Source: Hyphomicrobiales bacterium
GTDB lineage: Bacteria; Pseudomonadota; Alphaproteobacteria; Rhizobiales; SZUA-8
Length of the DNA: 5,343 nt
Assembly (NCBI GenBank): GCA_003232175.1
Contig: QILX01000180.1
Coordinates: forward strand, 1-5,343
Direction: 5' to 3'
The translations under genes and the position numbers were made by a program. Below are positions 4,655 through 5,343 of this stretch, one piece after another. Under the pieces are notes generated by a model. The model was not told the origin of the DNA. It worked only from the letters and a program-made list of their open reading frames with translations, and searched no databases. How positions within the stretch are numbered: the stretch's first letter is position 1; every line of letters starts with the position of its first letter.

Positions 4655-5343
4655 ATGGGGCTTGGTTGGGTTGGCTGGCGGGTCCTCAAAGCCAGCGGTG
4701 TCGTCGCAGCTTCACTACTGTTGAGCAATTGCGGTGGCGGAACGTTGGGAAAAAAGGACACCAACCCGCAAGTCTACAAACTCGGTGACAAGGTTCCCGA
4801 AGGTGGCGGTGTGCGTAAAACCGGAAGCGCATACAAGATCAAGGGACGGTGGTATCAGCCGACACAATCAGCAATACAGCAACAAGTCGGTGTTGCGTCG
4901 TGGTATGGCGAATATTTTCATGGTCGCAAGACCGCCAACGGCGAATGGTACGACATGGAGCGTCTGTCCGCCGCCCATCCCACCATGCCGCTGCCGTCTT
5001 ACGTCCGGGTGACCAATCTTGAAAACCGCCGCTCCGTCGTGGTCCGCGTCAATGACCGGGGACCTTTTGCCAGCGATCGGGTGATCGATATGTCACGCGC
5101 CGCGGCGGCTGAACTGGGTTTTGTGCGCCAGGGCACGGCCCGGGTCAGCGTCAAGTATATCGGTGAAGCTCCACTGGACGGCGATGTCCGGGACATGCAG
5201 TTTGTTGATGGCGGGGTCAACAGGCAGCGCCGCCGGACCGTGGGGCCGATACGGCGCGGAAAACCCAAATGGACCGCTTCGGCGCCTGCGCAAAAACCTG
5301 CCGCCGTTCCAAAACGCCCTGCTGGCAAAACGAAATCGAGCCC
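4655..5343 (+). CDS. rlpA: RlpA-family septal lytic transglycosylase lipoprotein, 3'-truncated
   Basis: RlpA is an outer-membrane lipoprotein that cleaves peptidoglycan strands lacking stem peptides, chiefly at the septum, helping daughter-cell separation. The frame runs open to the right edge (229 codons plus 2 nt). Residues 1-25 look like a lipoprotein signal peptide leading to Cys26 in LLLSNCGGG; Asn at -1 is unusual for a lipobox. The double-psi beta-barrel domain spans about 78-168: GVASWYGEYFHGRKTANGE, LSAAHPTMPLPSYVRVTN, VVVRVNDRGPF and VIDMSRAAAAELGF. Glu97, His108 and Asp134 fall at the spacing of the catalytic Glu120, His131 and Asp157 of Pseudomonas aeruginosa RlpA, so the enzyme should be active. 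After about 187 comes a basic Arg/Lys/Pro/Ala-rich linker; the C-terminal SPOR domain usual in the family would lie beyond the window. The ATG is supported by GGGAG 6 nt upstream. It follows the binding-protein gene by 157 bp. Confidence 0.93.
   Translation, partial: MGLGWVGWRVLKASGVVAASLLLSNCGGGTLGKKDTNPQVYKLGDKVPEGGGVRKTGSAYKIKGRWYQPTQSAIQQQVGVASWYGEYFHGRKTANGEWYDMERLSAAHPTMPLPSYVRVTNLENRRSVVVRVNDRGPFASDRVIDMSRAAAAELGFVRQGTARVSVKYIGEAPLDGDVRDMQFVDGGVNRQRRRTVGPIRRGKPKWTASAPAQKPAAVPKRPAGKTKSS

Noticed and set aside
4999..5328. 109-codon minus-strand frame over rlpA
   Set aside because: Antisense to the conserved RlpA barrel; composition is Arg/Ser/Pro-rich with no motif.

Overview
The window looks like a chromosomal segment of an alphaproteobacterium, probably Rhodospirillales-like. 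This is judged from protein style (the short PilZ protein, the ArgT/HisJ-type binding protein, the RlpA sequence), the moderately high GC and the very compact layout. No species can be named from the sequence alone. I see no transposase, integrase, CRISPR array, phage gene or toxin-antitoxin pair, and no convincing undescribed multi-gene system. It is mainly cell-envelope and housekeeping material with a few unusual details.

Layout. Positions 1-293 (+) hold the C-terminal part of an O6-alkylguanine-DNA alkyltransferase, cut by the left edge. It converges, 28 bp apart, on a complete 600-residue MsbA-type ABC exporter read leftward (2124-322). A 187-bp divergent spacer then carries a good candidate promoter for a complete tRNA-Ser(UGA) gene at 2312-2401. 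Next come a small exported DUF302 protein (2544-2996, +) and a convergent 105-residue PilZ-domain protein (3357-3040, -). A 327-bp divergent regulatory spacer (3358-3684) follows, then an amino-acid-type periplasmic binding protein (3685-4497, +). After a 157-bp spacer comes an RlpA-family lipoprotein (4655 to the right edge, +), cut before its expected C-terminal SPOR domain.

How the genes relate. There is no multi-gene operon: each gene appears to be its own transcription unit, with strand switches at 293/322, 2124/2312, 2996/3040 and 3357/3685. The shared theme is the envelope: a lipid or drug exporter in the inner membrane, two periplasmic proteins (DUF302 and the binding protein), a cytoplasmic PilZ protein possibly linked to second-messenger control, and a septal-type peptidoglycan lytic enzyme. 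In related alphaproteobacteria rlpA is often followed by a D-Ala-D-Ala carboxypeptidase gene and then tmk/holB, so the sequence just beyond the right edge may contain these.

Most worth a second look: the binding protein keeps the family fold markers but has lost several residues that hold an amino acid in LAO/HisJ, including the carboxylate-binding arginine, and no permease or ATPase gene lies beside it. Less certain are inverted repeats upstream of the binding-protein and rlpA genes, and a candidate terminator hairpin overlapping the PilZ stop codon.
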